A stretch of DNA of 64,000 bases, taken from assembly GCA_030429545.1 (NCBI GenBank), contig JAUIFF010000005.1, positions 372,001 through 436,000 of the forward strand. Reading direction: 5' to 3'. The notes beneath the pieces were generated by a model that was given only the letters and a program-made list of their open reading frames with translations, was not told the DNA's origin and did no database searches. A program made the translations under genes and the position numbers. The DNA comes from Polyangia bacterium. Its GTDB lineage: Bacteria > Myxococcota_A > Polyangia > Nannocystales > Nannocystaceae. This document shows positions 54,901 to 63,475 of this stretch, piece by piece. Position 1 is the stretch's first letter, and every line of letters begins with the position of its first letter.

Positions 54901-55806
54901 GGCTCAGGTCTCGGAAGCACTGTCGACCTCATCCAGCAAAAGCTCAAAGAGCTCGAGCTGCCCGACAGCGTCGAAGTTGTGGTCACCGGGCAAAGCGAAG
55001 AGTGGGAGACCTCGTCGCAGTCGCTCTACCTCGCCCTCGGCCTGTCGATCTTTTTGGTCTACGTCATCATGGCCTCGCAGTTTGAGAGCCTGGTGTACCC
55101 GCTCATCATCCTGGCGACGATCCCCCTAGCTGGCCTCGGGGTCATCTTTACCCTGTTGCTGCTCGGGATCCCGGTGAGCGTGCTGGTGTTTTTGGGCGCC
55201 ATCTTGCTCGCCGGCATCGTCGTCAACAACGCGATCGTGTTGGTCGACTATGTCAACCAGCTCAAGCAACGGGGCCACACCACCGAAAAGGCGCTCGAAC
55301 TCGCCGGCAAGATCCGCCTGCGCCCGATCCTCATGACGACCATGACGACCGTCCTCGGGCTGTTACCCATGGCCTTGGGGATAGGTGACGGCGCCGAGAT
55401 CCGCATGCCGATGGCGATCACCGTGATCGCCGGATTGGCCTGCTCGACCCTGCTCACCCTCATCGTCATTCCAACCATCTACGCCGGTTTCGACCGGTTT
55501 ACTGGCGACGACGACATTCCCCGCGACGAGCTGTTGCACAACGACCTGGCGGTGGTGACCAACGAGCAACTGGCACCGGAGATTTCGCTCGACGATCCCG
55601 AGCCGCCGGTTCAGCAGGTCGAGCCCCCACTCGAAGTAACCGTCGACGATGGTGGCAGTCTTGGCCGCAACGGAAACATCGACGCCACAAAAGCGGGTCC
55701 AACAGACCAGCCGACCAGTACGATCGGACAGGAAGCGTTGGGCGGTGACGTCGTCATCCCCAACCTCCGCCGCGACCCCAACGACCCGACTTCGGGGCAG
55801 AGCTAA
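51913..55806 (+). CDS. RND efflux permease 1 (AcrB/MdtB type) with inserts
   Basis: 1297 residues; inner-membrane proton-driven exporter. GTG start overlapping the adaptor stop. The TM4 proton-relay region reads GIGMLVDNSIVVLESI (single Asp then Asn where AcrB has two Asp). It is about 250 aa longer than AcrB owing to two inserts: a hydrophobic stretch of extra membrane-like segments in the central cytoplasmic loop (about 520-650) and a Gly/Pro/Arg/Gln-rich periplasmic insert (about 755-810). The C-terminal tail (about 1190-1297) is hydrophilic. Only low palindrome density here. Confidence 0.92.
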   Translation: MSTPSPETGAVSGSRSRLLAAVRSMERFRFTTTRPVAVLMVFLAVMVFGAFSVRLLPLNLMPDISYPRLTVRTEYPGAAPAEVENNVSRPLEEILGVVTGLTRISSISRAGYSDVVMEFAWDTDMDDANQDVLEKLDTVKPALPEEIKQPLILRFDPTLDPVLTLSLSGDAEDGYEGITGLKALRRIADRDIRRLLEPVEGVAAVKIKGGLEEEIQILLNEDNLRRTGIDIATVISRLQAENINLAGGSMRDGRTKYLVRTVNEFRDLEDMRDLVIVSREGRDIKLRHIADVSSAFKDRDVITRVGGREAVEIEVYKEADANIVEMAKKVAQRVESVVSPRMEKEYEARVDLISDRSLFIESSIAEVRNAAISGGLLAVIVLFLFLRNFKTTVIVAVAIPISVLITFAPLNLAGVTLNIMSLGGLALGIGMLVDNSIVVLESIHRCREEGDDLIRATMRGTSEVGSAVMSSTLTSIAVFFPMVFVEGIAGQMFGDLGLTVVFSLLASLAVALFFIPMLASRRGFARDESDVDKKGRQRGVLRGLLATWAHWQSVREVIGDFKRLKFWLLLIFPLLYVLIRFSLHLIFEIVGKLLTTFWSLVLTVVFRGGKGVGWLLGKVCFPFLWVFDKVMSGLENFYPRMIRWSLRNKFIVYAGVFAAFFAMFQAAGKLDTELIPELHQGEFTTEISLPVGTPLQVTDETIEPIEKALVNDVPRLRNLVTTIGSERDSAESGDRGEHTTRLRFTLTTQRTRTYESAGPRGGPPGGGKRGMRFGRRGPPQESGGADQQIQPDSDQKAEKKAPQPQGPKVDTSLAESEALAVVRPMLERLPDAIVNVKRPVLFSFTQPVEVEIRGYELAELGDATRTVAATLEEVDGLRDVKSSILPGSPEIQIVYDRDALARYNLNIRTVAELVRNKVQGFEATKYNRKDRKIPVRVRLQGITEASIDELKDLVVNPGQTRPVPLSAVAEVTLGRGPNEIRRIDQQRVGLVTANVEGSGLGSTVDLIQQKLKELELPDSVEVVVTGQSEEWETSSQSLYLALGLSIFLVYVIMASQFESLVYPLIILATIPLAGLGVIFTLLLLGIPVSVLVFLGAILLAGIVVNNAIVLVDYVNQLKQRGHTTEKALELAGKIRLRPILMTTMTTVLGLLPMALGIGDGAEIRMPMAITVIAGLACSTLLTLIVIPTIYAGFDRFTGDDDIPRDELLHNDLAVVTNEQLAPEISLDDPEPPVQQVEPPLEVTVDDGGSLGRNGNIDATKAGPTDQPTSTIGQEALGGDVVIPNLRRDPNDPTSGQS

Positions 55807-55818
55807 GGAGCCATCATC

Positions 55819-58800
55819 ATGGAGGAGCGCGACACCCATCGGTTTGTCCGCGACAACGCCATCGTCCGCACTTCGCTGATGCGGCCGATCACCATGTTGA
55901 TGACCCTGCTCAGCGCCATCGTCATTGGCATTGTCGCGCTTATCAACATCCCGCTCGAGCTGATTCCCTCGGGGTTCTCGCCACCTTTCATGCAGGTGCA
56001 AGTACCCTACAGCAACGCCACCGCCCAGGATGTCGAAGATCGGATTACGCGTCCGCTCGAACAGGAACTTTCGACCACCCCGGGGATCGACGAGCTCAAT
56101 GCCTCGTCACGGGCTGACCGCGCCAGTGTCTCGCTGGTGTTTGATGCCGATGTCGACATGGACGTCGCCTATCGCGAAGTTCGCGACCGCGTTGCCCGGG
56201 TGCGCCCCGATCTGCCCGACGATGTCCGCGAGGTCCAGATCAACAAAGCCTCGGCCGCAGGCTTGCCCGTGGGCTTTTACGGCATCACCTGGGATCCGTC
56301 GGTCGAGCAACCCCAGGACAAGATTTCCAAACACCTGGTGCGGGCGGTCGAGCGCATCGAGGGCGTCGGCATCGTCAATCTGTGGGGCCAGGAGGACCGC
56401 GAGATTCGCATCGAGATCAATCGGGCGCTGGCCGAGGCCGCCGGTCTCAACATTTTTCAGATCGCCCAGGACTTGGGCCAAAGCAATTTCAACCTGGCCA
56501 GTGGCAGCATCCGCGACCCCAACGGCAAGTTTGTGGTGCGGTCGCTGGCGACCTATCAAACCGTCGACGAACTCGAAAACACCGTCGTCGGTCCCAACGA
56601 TATTCGCCTTGGCGACATCGCCGACGTCATTTACGAACGCCCCGATCGCGAGCGGATCGACCGGTTCAACGGCCGCCCGTCGATGGTCATGTTTATCCTC
56701 AAGGAGTCGCAGGCCAACACCGTCGATGTCTGCGACCGCCTGCGCGAAGCTGTCGCCGAGGCCAGCAAAGATCCGGCGCTCCACGGCTTCGACATCGAGC
56801 CGATTTTCCTGCAGGGCGACATGATCCGCTTCAGCCTCGACCAGGTCGTGGACTCGGGCCTGCAGGGGGGCCTGCTCGCGGTGGTCGTGTTGTTGATGTT
56901 CTTACGCCGGCTGCGGCTCACCATCATCATCGCCGCCTCGATTCCCCTGTCGATCTTCTTGTCGCTACCGGTCATGTATTTTGCCGGGCAGTCGGTCAAC
57001 CTGGTGTCGCTGCTGGGCTTGATGATCTGTATTGGCCTTGTGGTCGACAACTCGGTCGTCGTCGCCGAAAACATCGAGCGCTACCAAGAGCGCGGGGTCG
57101 GGCGGTTTGCCGCGGCCCTGCACGGGGCCAGCGAAGTCGCCCTGCCGATCACCCTGGCCACGCTCACGACCATGGTCGTGTTTGCCCCGGCAGCACTGTT
57201 GAGCTCGGGACCCACCCAGTTCTTCATGATCCGCATGGTCACGCCGGTGTGCGTGTCGCTGCTCGCCAGCCTGTTTGTCGCCCTCGTACTCGTGCCCGTC
57301 GCCGGCACGCTCGCGGCTGGGCGTCGCAAGAAGCGTGAGCACGGCCCGTGGGTCAAGCGGATTTTAAAGCTCGATGCCTGGTGGAAACGCAAGCTCACCT
57401 GGGTCTACGAAGCCACTGTCGGTCGCCTCAACCGTTGGTACGGCCGCCTGATCCGCCTCAGTCTCAAGCGCCGCTTCGACGTTGTATTTGCATCCATGCT
57501 GATCTTCGGCGCAACCGTGGCCGGGCCCATGAGCGCAGTTTCGTTTGTCGCCGGCAACGACATGGGGTCACGCAACTTCCAGGTCTATTACTCGATGCCC
57601 GGCGACACCACGCTCGAAGAAGCCGAGGAGTTTTTCCGCGGCGTCGAGGCTGAACTTGCCGGCATGCGCAAGGAGTACCGCAGCACCGGTCAGTACATCG
57701 GGTTCGATGCAACCTTCGGCCAGGTCCAGGTGTTTTTCGACAAGCCCGTCCCTGGCGAGCGCCCGTTTGCCGAGGTCCGACAGGAGATCTTCGACCGCCT
57801 GCCCTCGCGGCCAGGTTGGACCAAGCAGGCTCGTTTCGGCACCAGCGATGGCGGCCAGGAGTCGACGTTTGTCGTCTCGCTCTACGGCGACGACCACAGC
57901 TCGGTGCAGGAGGCCAAGGAGGACCTGGAAAACTTGCTGTTGCAACAACCCGGGGTGATCGGCCTGCAAAACCGCGGTACCGACACAACCCGCCGCGACG
58001 AGCTCGCTCTCGAGATCGACCGCACCGTGAGCGAACGCTTTGGCATCAGCGCAGGCATGGTCGGCAACACCGTCGGTTACGCCATTCGCGGCCAGCCTCT
58101 GCCGCGGTTTCGCAGCGACATTGAGGATCGCGAAATCAACGTCTGGATCCGCTATCGCAAGGAAGACCGCGAGCAGCTCGATCAACTGCTCGAGTTCAAG
58201 GTTCCAACCCAACAGGGGGCTGCGATTCCAATCAAAGTCCTCACCGGCACCAGTGTGCGTAAGGGAGAGCGCTCGTTGGTCCGCAACAACAAGCGTGTCG
58301 CCTCGCTCATCCGCCTAGAGCTTGAGCAGGAGGACCGCGAGAAGACCATGGCGTTGCTGCGCAAGTTCATCGCCAACTACAAGCTACCGAGCGGGATCAG
58401 CTTCGACGCTGACCACGAGGCCCGAGAAGTCGAAAGTACGCAAAAAGACCTCATGGGAGCAGCTGCTCTCTCGACGGTCTTCATCTTCCTATTGATGGGA
58501 TTTTTGTTTGAGTCGTTCGTCCTGCCGCTGAGCGTCCTGCCCTCCATCCCCCTTTCCTTCGTGGGCGTATGGTGGTTTTTGTGGGCCACAGGTTCAACCA
58601 TGGACCCCCTCGCAGGCATCGGTGTACTGCTGCTGTTAGGCGTTGTCGTCAACAACGGCATCGTCTTGGTCGACTTCATCAACAGCGCCCGCCGCCAAGG
58701 CCTGCCACGGGACAAAGCAATCATCCAGGCGGGCATGCAACGCTTTCGGCCCATCATGATGACGGCCCTCACAACAATCGGCGGGATGATTCCGCTAGCT

Positions 58801-58977
58801 TTTTCGACGCCAACTGGAGAAGGGCTGGAGTACGGACCTTTCGGCAAAACACTGGTCGGTGGCATGGCCACGGCAACGATTTTGACGTTGGTCGTGGTGC
58901 CGGTGAGCTACAGCTACTTCGACGACTTGCGAACGGCCGTGGCTCGCTGGGCTGGTCGGATTGTTGGGCCGAAGTAG
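55819..58977 (+). CDS. RND efflux permease 2 (AcrB/MdtC type)
   Basis: 1052 residues, normal AcrB-like length. AAGGAG lies about 8 bases before the ATG, 12 bases after permease 1. TM4 region LMICIGLVVDNSVVVAENIE; two periplasmic porter domains and the second set of TM helices are intact. Two adjacent RND permeases under one adaptor resemble MdtBC, where the two proteins form heterotrimers. Substrates unknown; lipids, bile-salt-like compounds or drugs are family possibilities. Confidence 0.92.
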   Translation: MEERDTHRFVRDNAIVRTSLMRPITMLMTLLSAIVIGIVALINIPLELIPSGFSPPFMQVQVPYSNATAQDVEDRITRPLEQELSTTPGIDELNASSRADRASVSLVFDADVDMDVAYREVRDRVARVRPDLPDDVREVQINKASAAGLPVGFYGITWDPSVEQPQDKISKHLVRAVERIEGVGIVNLWGQEDREIRIEINRALAEAAGLNIFQIAQDLGQSNFNLASGSIRDPNGKFVVRSLATYQTVDELENTVVGPNDIRLGDIADVIYERPDRERIDRFNGRPSMVMFILKESQANTVDVCDRLREAVAEASKDPALHGFDIEPIFLQGDMIRFSLDQVVDSGLQGGLLAVVVLLMFLRRLRLTIIIAASIPLSIFLSLPVMYFAGQSVNLVSLLGLMICIGLVVDNSVVVAENIERYQERGVGRFAAALHGASEVALPITLATLTTMVVFAPAALLSSGPTQFFMIRMVTPVCVSLLASLFVALVLVPVAGTLAAGRRKKREHGPWVKRILKLDAWWKRKLTWVYEATVGRLNRWYGRLIRLSLKRRFDVVFASMLIFGATVAGPMSAVSFVAGNDMGSRNFQVYYSMPGDTTLEEAEEFFRGVEAELAGMRKEYRSTGQYIGFDATFGQVQVFFDKPVPGERPFAEVRQEIFDRLPSRPGWTKQARFGTSDGGQESTFVVSLYGDDHSSVQEAKEDLENLLLQQPGVIGLQNRGTDTTRRDELALEIDRTVSERFGISAGMVGNTVGYAIRGQPLPRFRSDIEDREINVWIRYRKEDREQLDQLLEFKVPTQQGAAIPIKVLTGTSVRKGERSLVRNNKRVASLIRLELEQEDREKTMALLRKFIANYKLPSGISFDADHEAREVESTQKDLMGAAALSTVFIFLLMGFLFESFVLPLSVLPSIPLSFVGVWWFLWATGSTMDPLAGIGVLLLLGVVVNNGIVLVDFINSARRQGLPRDKAIIQAGMQRFRPIMMTALTTIGGMIPLAFSTPTGEGLEYGPFGKTLVGGMATATILTLVVVPVSYSYFDDLRTAVARWAGRIVGPK

Positions 58978-59018
58978 CTAGCTTTGCGATGAAACGCGTG
59001 GGCGACTTAGGGCTCTCC

Positions 59019-59783
59019 CTACCCACACGTGAACGCGAGTCGGCCGTATTCGCGGTTGTCGGTGACGGTATTGCCCGAATCCGTCTCGTCTTTTGTACTT
59101 CCCGCGATCAGGGCACGTGCCACGTTGTACACAACTTGTGCGCGCAGAAGGCCTGACCTGTCCCAGTATTCAGCTTCTTGGACCTGGACCCGGAGTAGAA
59201 CTGCGTCGGCTGAGTTGGCGCCGCCTTCGAACCATGGGTCCCACGAGCTTTGCCACAACAGCTTGATCTTGTGTTTATCTTCGACGGTGCGTGCCCGGCC
59301 GGTGACGGACAGGTATCGGCCGCCGTCTTGGAACGCGACTGAGGCGTAGGACTCAGACTCGATTTCTTCGACCTTCTGGCTTGTCCGGCGCGAGACGAAC
59401 CACAGGACGAGGGTATCATCGTGTCCCTGTACGTCGGCGATGAGCATCGGGCGTCCCCGGGGTTTGTCGCCCTGTCCAAGGGTAATCAGCATCCCTGTTT
59501 CAAATGAACGAATCATCTGTTGGAGGTGGCTGTATTTCTCTTCGACAGAGTGAAAGCTCAGGCTTTCGGCTGCGTGTTCGCGGACAGTTGCTGACAGGCT
59601 TTGGAGCTTTGCGCGGGAGTCCTCAAACAGATGGACGACGCGCTCGCGCAGGTCCATTTGCTCATCTGTGTTGTCGAGCTCTGTCGGGGAAAGGTCTGTC
59701 CAATCGATTTCGACGGCATTCGGTTTGTCTTGCGAAGTTTTCGGGTCGTGTTTGTCGGTGGTGTTCATATCTGTGTTGTCCAT
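59019..59783 (-). CDS. PNPOx-like (general stress FMN-binding split barrel) protein
   Basis: 254 residues; start ATG at 59783 with AAGGAG 14 bases upstream (further in-frame ATGs at 59837 and 59864). The N-terminal 65 residues are hydrophilic and variable. The core, about 95-235, is the split-barrel fold of general stress protein 26-type proteins (GMLITLGQGDKPRGRPMLIA, LWFVSRRTSQKVEEIE, YLSVTGRARTVED, WDPWFEGG). These bind FMN, FAD or F420; the exact cofactor is unclear. Codon choice (more T/A-ending) differs from the genes before 59 kb, the first sign of a changed region. Confidence 0.85.
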   Translation of the reverse strand: MDNTDMNTTDKHDPKTSQDKPNAVEIDWTDLSPTELDNTDEQMDLRERVVHLFEDSRAKLQSLSATVREHAAESLSFHSVEEKYSHLQQMIRSFETGMLITLGQGDKPRGRPMLIADVQGHDDTLVLWFVSRRTSQKVEEIESESYASVAFQDGGRYLSVTGRARTVEDKHKIKLLWQSSWDPWFEGGANSADAVLLRVQVQEAEYWDRSGLLRAQVVYNVARALIAGSTKDETDSGNTVTDNREYGRLAFTCG

Positions 59784-59865
59784 GTTGGGTTGTTGTCTCC
59801 TTGGGGGGTTGGGGTTGTTTGTCGGGTTGGTGTTCATCGTAGTTTGGTGACTGTCGGCGAGCACA

Positions 59866-60036
59866 CTACTTACTCAGTAGGGTAAGCACGCCAGAAATCA
59901 CGGCGACGGCGAGGAAGACAAAGAACAGAATTTTTGCGATCCCGACGCTGGCACCTGCGATTCCACCAAATCCGAGTACGGCGGCAATAAGCGCGACTAC
60001 GAGGAAAACGAGTGTCCATCTCATAAAAATGCTCAA
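59866..60036 (-). CDS. DUF1328 (YtjA-like) small membrane protein
   Basis: 56 residues with a TTG start at 60036 preceded by AAGGAG at 9-base spacing; an ATG at 60024 gives 52 residues. Two transmembrane helices with the family signature [20 protein letters not shown], then [21 protein letters not shown]1328 proteins are linked to membrane stress in enterobacteria, but the function is unknown. A paralogue lies at 63213. Confidence 0.85.
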   Translation of the reverse strand: MSIFMRWTLVFLVVALIAAVLGFGGIAGASVGIAKILFFVFLAVAVISGVLTLLSK

Positions 60037-60082
60037 GGTTTAAAACTCCTTACTATTGTGATTGGGGGTACGGGCCAGACGA

Positions 60083-60646
60083 TTAGTTGGTGGGCAGACT
60101 GATGTTCATTGCGCCACCGAGCGCACGCCCGTTAGCACTTTTTGGTGCACTGTCGGCCAGACGCGTGTGATGTGGAATCTTCTGGCGCTCCTGCGGCAAG
60201 TCTGGTTGGTGTGTCGGTTCGACCTGGGGGGCGACTTCGATACCGAGCAACATCGTCCGGAGCGCGCGGAGGATGTCGGTTGTCGTCAGGATTCCGGCAG
60301 CATGGCCGCCATCAACAGCTACGACACACTCATTGCGATTGGCTTCCATGGTGTGGGCCACTTCAATCAGCGGTGTTTCGGGGGTGCACAGGTACGGCTT
60401 TGTCATGGCCGAGGCAACGCGAATTTGCTTCGGGTCGAGCAGGCTGAGGGATGACAACAGATAGATCTGTCGCGTACTGAGAGTACCGACAATGCGTTGT
60501 TTGTCGACGACCACGAGGTGGTGGATATTGTTGAGATACATGCGCTCGTGGGCATCGGCGATGCTCAGACCCACACCGATGGTCATCGGGGCCTCTGTCA
60601 TCAGGTCAGAGACGGTGGGGAAAATGATTCTTTTTAGGGTTTTCAT
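60083..60646 (-). CDS. Tandem CBS-domain protein
   Basis: 187 residues: CBS domain 1 (about 12-60, SDLMTEAPMTIGVGLSIADA) and CBS domain 2 (about 78-130, ASAMTKPYLCTPETPL), then a Pro/Gln/His tail. No catalytic partner domain, so likely an adenosine-nucleotide sensor acting on another protein. The AAAGGAA ribosome site supports the ATG at 60646. Member of the stress-type cluster. Confidence 0.9.
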   Translation of the reverse strand: MKTLKRIIFPTVSDLMTEAPMTIGVGLSIADAHERMYLNNIHHLVVVDKQRIVGTLSTRQIYLLSSLSLLDPKQIRVASAMTKPYLCTPETPLIEVAHTMEANRNECVVAVDGGHAAGILTTTDILRALRTMLLGIEVAPQVEPTHQPDLPQERQKIPHHTRLADSAPKSANGRALGGAMNISLPTN

Positions 60647-60725
60647 GGGGTTCCTTTGGTGTTTGGTTGGATGTGTGTTTGTGATAGTTGCGTGCGGTAC
60701 GGGTGGCTATTGGCCGCCGGGCATA

Positions 60726-61583
60726 CTACTCGTTCAACTCTTCCGGCAGTGGCTCTTCACTCGTATCTGCGGATAGGCAGCCGGTCGTTTCTAGTAAAAG
60801 TGTGATGTACTGGGTTTCGACATGGCACCCGTCGTCGGTTTCGGGAACAAATACGGTTTTGCGGACCTCGGTGTCACACCATTCGGTGAACACTTCGATG
60901 CGCCCAGGTTGTTCCCAACCGACAGACCAGGCGACGCACCCGTCTTCGGTTTGATCGACACAGCGGCCAGAGTCGGTCACGACCTCGCCATCAGCGATGT
61001 ACTGCATCCAGACGTCGTCGACAGGTTCAAGCTTTAGAAAATCCCCGTAGCGTCGGGCCGTGTAGACATAGGCCGATGGGCGTGCCGACAGGTCGCAGAC
61101 GGTGTCGAGTCCATCTGCCTGTAAATCGGTGTCGTCTTGTGGGGATGTGGCCAGCTCATTGCCGGCGTCCTGGCAGCGTGCGGGGTCGAATGAAATCGTG
61201 ATATCTTTGGCGGCGATCGTGTCGCTGCCTGTGGCGGAGTTGACCGCGACGGTCTTGGTTTGTAGGTGACCGCAGTATGAGGCTTCAATGGCGACGAGGC
61301 CTGGCTCATCAGTGTCGATGACCCACTCGAGGCACTCGGCATCGATACAAAATGCGTCCGACGGTTCAGTCGCCGAGAGTTGGTCGTCAGCGTCCTGTGA
61401 AGTTTGGTTGATCAGGCGGTAACGGATGAAATCAAGTTGCTCGGGCTCAACCTGCTGGTCATCGACCCCGGATACATGTACGTGCAACGGGGCTTGTTCG
61501 TCTGCGTTTGGTGTGTCGCACGCGGTGCCGATGAGTAGGGAGCAAGCAAGGGTGGTGATGATTTGGGTTGGAGTAATTCGCAT
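60726..61583 (-). CDS. Cys-containing lipoprotein of unknown family
   Basis: 285-residue predicted lipoprotein (lipobox IGTAC). Acidic, with about ten Cys and two segments that read like repeated small beta domains: the first contains EWVIDTDEPGLVAIEASYC, the second VAWSVGWEQPGRIEVFTEWC, both followed by a K-T-V strand. The two halves may be a duplicated domain. No function can be given. Confidence 0.7.
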   Translation of the reverse strand: MRITPTQIITTLACSLLIGTACDTPNADEQAPLHVHVSGVDDQQVEPEQLDFIRYRLINQTSQDADDQLSATEPSDAFCIDAECLEWVIDTDEPGLVAIEASYCGHLQTKTVAVNSATGSDTIAAKDITISFDPARCQDAGNELATSPQDDTDLQADGLDTVCDLSARPSAYVYTARRYGDFLKLEPVDDVWMQYIADGEVVTDSGRCVDQTEDGCVAWSVGWEQPGRIEVFTEWCDTEVRKTVFVPETDDGCHVETQYITLLLETTGCLSADTSEEPLPEELNE

Positions 61584-61723
61584 AGTGGTTTAGGCATCTC
61601 CTTTCGAAGGTTGGGGCTCGGCTATCGAGCGTGGTTCAAAGTTATGAATAAACAGTTGCAACAGTCATGCCAGGTCCACGGTGCGTTGAATATGTGTTGA
61701 TACATCGATGACCGGCGTCGGTG

Positions 61724-62347
61724 TTAGCAGCCGGGTTCGTCGATCGTGGTGAACGCATCGGGGTTGTCGGTCTCGCACGAGTTGCGGCACATGTCTGCGA
61801 GGTTGCGGCAGCGTAGTTCGCAACTGGCGATGTCCGTGGGTCGTTTGTCGTCTTCGGCCTCGGCACACGCTTCGGTGCAGGTCACGGAGTTGACAAAGCA
61901 GCCGCGCTCACAGGCCGAAGTCATTGGGTCGGCGCACAGCTCGGAAAATTGATCCGCGTCTTCTCCCTGGCAGTTGGCGGGTTCGGTGGTCAGCACCGAC
62001 CATGTGTTCGCGCAGTTGAGACGGCAGGTTGCAAGGGCATTCGCTGTCTCGGATGTTTCCTCGCAGGCGTCGAGGCAAAAGCTGTGGTCGACGGGGTGGG
62101 GGGGAGCTTCATCGTTCATCGGCATCCAGTCGGGCGCATCGACAGGGGTCTTGTCCGTCTGCTCGGGTGCCATCACCAGGCACTGCACGTAGCACTGCAG
62201 GGCAGCGCTTTCGTCTTCGAGGGAGCTCAGGCAAGTATTTGTACATTCATCAACTGAGATCGAGTCCGGCGGGGTCGCAGCTTCTGTGGCGACGGCTGTG
62301 ACAGGGTCGATACTGATGAGGGCGGCGGTTAGGAGTGCGGTAAACAT
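61724..62347 (-). CDS. Exported Cys-rich protein with twin CX3C motifs
   Basis: 207 residues; ATG at 62347 with AAAGGA six bases upstream. Signal peptide about 1-20. The mature protein carries four pairs of CX3C: CTNTC-12-CYVQC, CLDAC-12-CRLNC, CERGC-6-CTEAC, CELRC-6-CRNSC. Each pair would form a helical hairpin locked by two disulfides. Similar spacing (CX3C-11/12-CX3C) is seen in the protein at 63476, so they form one family. The pattern also resembles, by spacing only, mitochondrial small-Tim chaperones. Confidence 0.7.
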   Translation of the reverse strand: MFTALLTAALISIDPVTAVATEAATPPDSISVDECTNTCLSSLEDESAALQCYVQCLVMAPEQTDKTPVDAPDWMPMNDEAPPHPVDHSFCLDACEETSETANALATCRLNCANTWSVLTTEPANCQGEDADQFSELCADPMTSACERGCFVNSVTCTEACAEAEDDKRPTDIASCELRCRNLADMCRNSCETDNPDAFTTIDEPGC

Positions 62348-63212
62348 TGAAGTCCTTTCTGGTGAGGGGTTGGTGAGCATTGGTTCTCGTTTTATAAAAC
62401 AAGCAAGTTTTAAGCCTCTTTAAAAATGTAATAAAAACATACAAGTAGAATGGGCTCCCATGTGGTGTGCTAGGTGGCACAGTATCGATCTGACGCGGTG
62501 TGACACACCTGCACACCCGTCAGTCGCAGTGTCAAGATGTCACGCTGTGCCGTGCAAGCACACTCGTTGCACGCATCCGATTGCTTTGCGGTTCGGCATC
62601 AAGAAGAACCTCCCCAAGACGGACAGACAGGGCCCCGAGCAGCCCGAGCAGCTCGAGTAACTCGTGGTTCTACGGAGCGTAGGGGCTTTACCACGCTCGC
62701 TTGGACCCCGTTCCTTCGGGCTGCCGGGTGACCAAGTTCTGGTCGAAGCGACGGAAGCGGGCGACGGCTGACACACGCGCACGCGTGACTCTATCTCGCT
62801 CTCGCTCGCTTGGGCGTGAAGCTGCTTGGGCGTGAAACTGTCACCGCGGCGAGCGAGTTCATGAGCTGTGTGGGCTCGCTCGATTTTATTTGTGTATACA
62901 CCTGGGTTGTCGCAGCAGCCTACTATCATTTTCGATGTAGATTCATTTATTCTCAGGGCTCCGGGTGATGACGCAGATTGGCACGCCGCTACGAATCGAC
63001 ACGCCCACACGAGTTGCCGCGAACGGGCCTGGCCTGGCTTTGTCCTGAAATTTTGTAGGTTTGGGTGTCTGGTGCCGATCGTGCAGTGTTGGTTGGCAAC
63101 AAGCATGGGCAAGCGCGAGTTTTCTAAACGCCAGGAGCACGGGTAACGCCCGAGCCCGCGCCCAGCCCCCAACAACCGCTCCAGGCCCGTCTCAAGACAA
63201 GAAAGGACAGCT
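62348..63212. other. 865-bp intergenic region
   Basis: Divergent spacer between the CX3C protein and DUF1328 copy 2. Just upstream of 62347 it is AT-rich (62380-62450), where the promoter should be. A short direct repeat GGGCGTGAA occurs at 62813 and 62829. The 249-residue minus-strand frame across 62540-63289 looks like chance: it opposes the DUF1328 gene and has no recognisable composition. Near-palindrome TGTGTATACA at 62891. Confidence 0.4.
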
Positions 63213-63383
63213 ATGACGACCATCCTAAAATGGACCATTACATTTTTCATCTTTGCGCTCGTCGCTGCGGTGTTCGGCTTTAGCGGCATCGCTAGCGCGG
63301 GTGTTGAGATCGCCGAGATTCTCTTCTACGTGTTCCTATTTATGGCCGTGATTTCCCTGATCGTCGGTGCCACACCCCGGTAA
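63213..63383 (+). CDS. DUF1328 (YtjA-like) small membrane protein, second copy
   Basis: 56 residues; AAGGA about 5 bases before the ATG. Sequence pattern as in the other copy: LKWTITFFIFALVAAVFGFS, then GIASAGVEIAEILFYVFLF, two transmembrane helices. The two copies are about 3.2 kb apart on opposite strands and have diverged well beyond a recent duplication. Confidence 0.85.
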   Translation: MTTILKWTITFFIFALVAAVFGFSGIASAGVEIAEILFYVFLFMAVISLIVGATPR

Positions 63384-63475
63384 TCGGCCAATCACGATTC
63401 GACCAACAACCTGGTCCTCGTCCGCGACGGTTTGCCCCGCGGGCGAGGGAACACCCATCAACACAAAGGATTTTT

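Noticed and set aside
62540..63289. 249-residue minus-strand frame
   Set aside because: Opposes the DUF1328 gene, has no ribosome site or domain and shows irregular composition.
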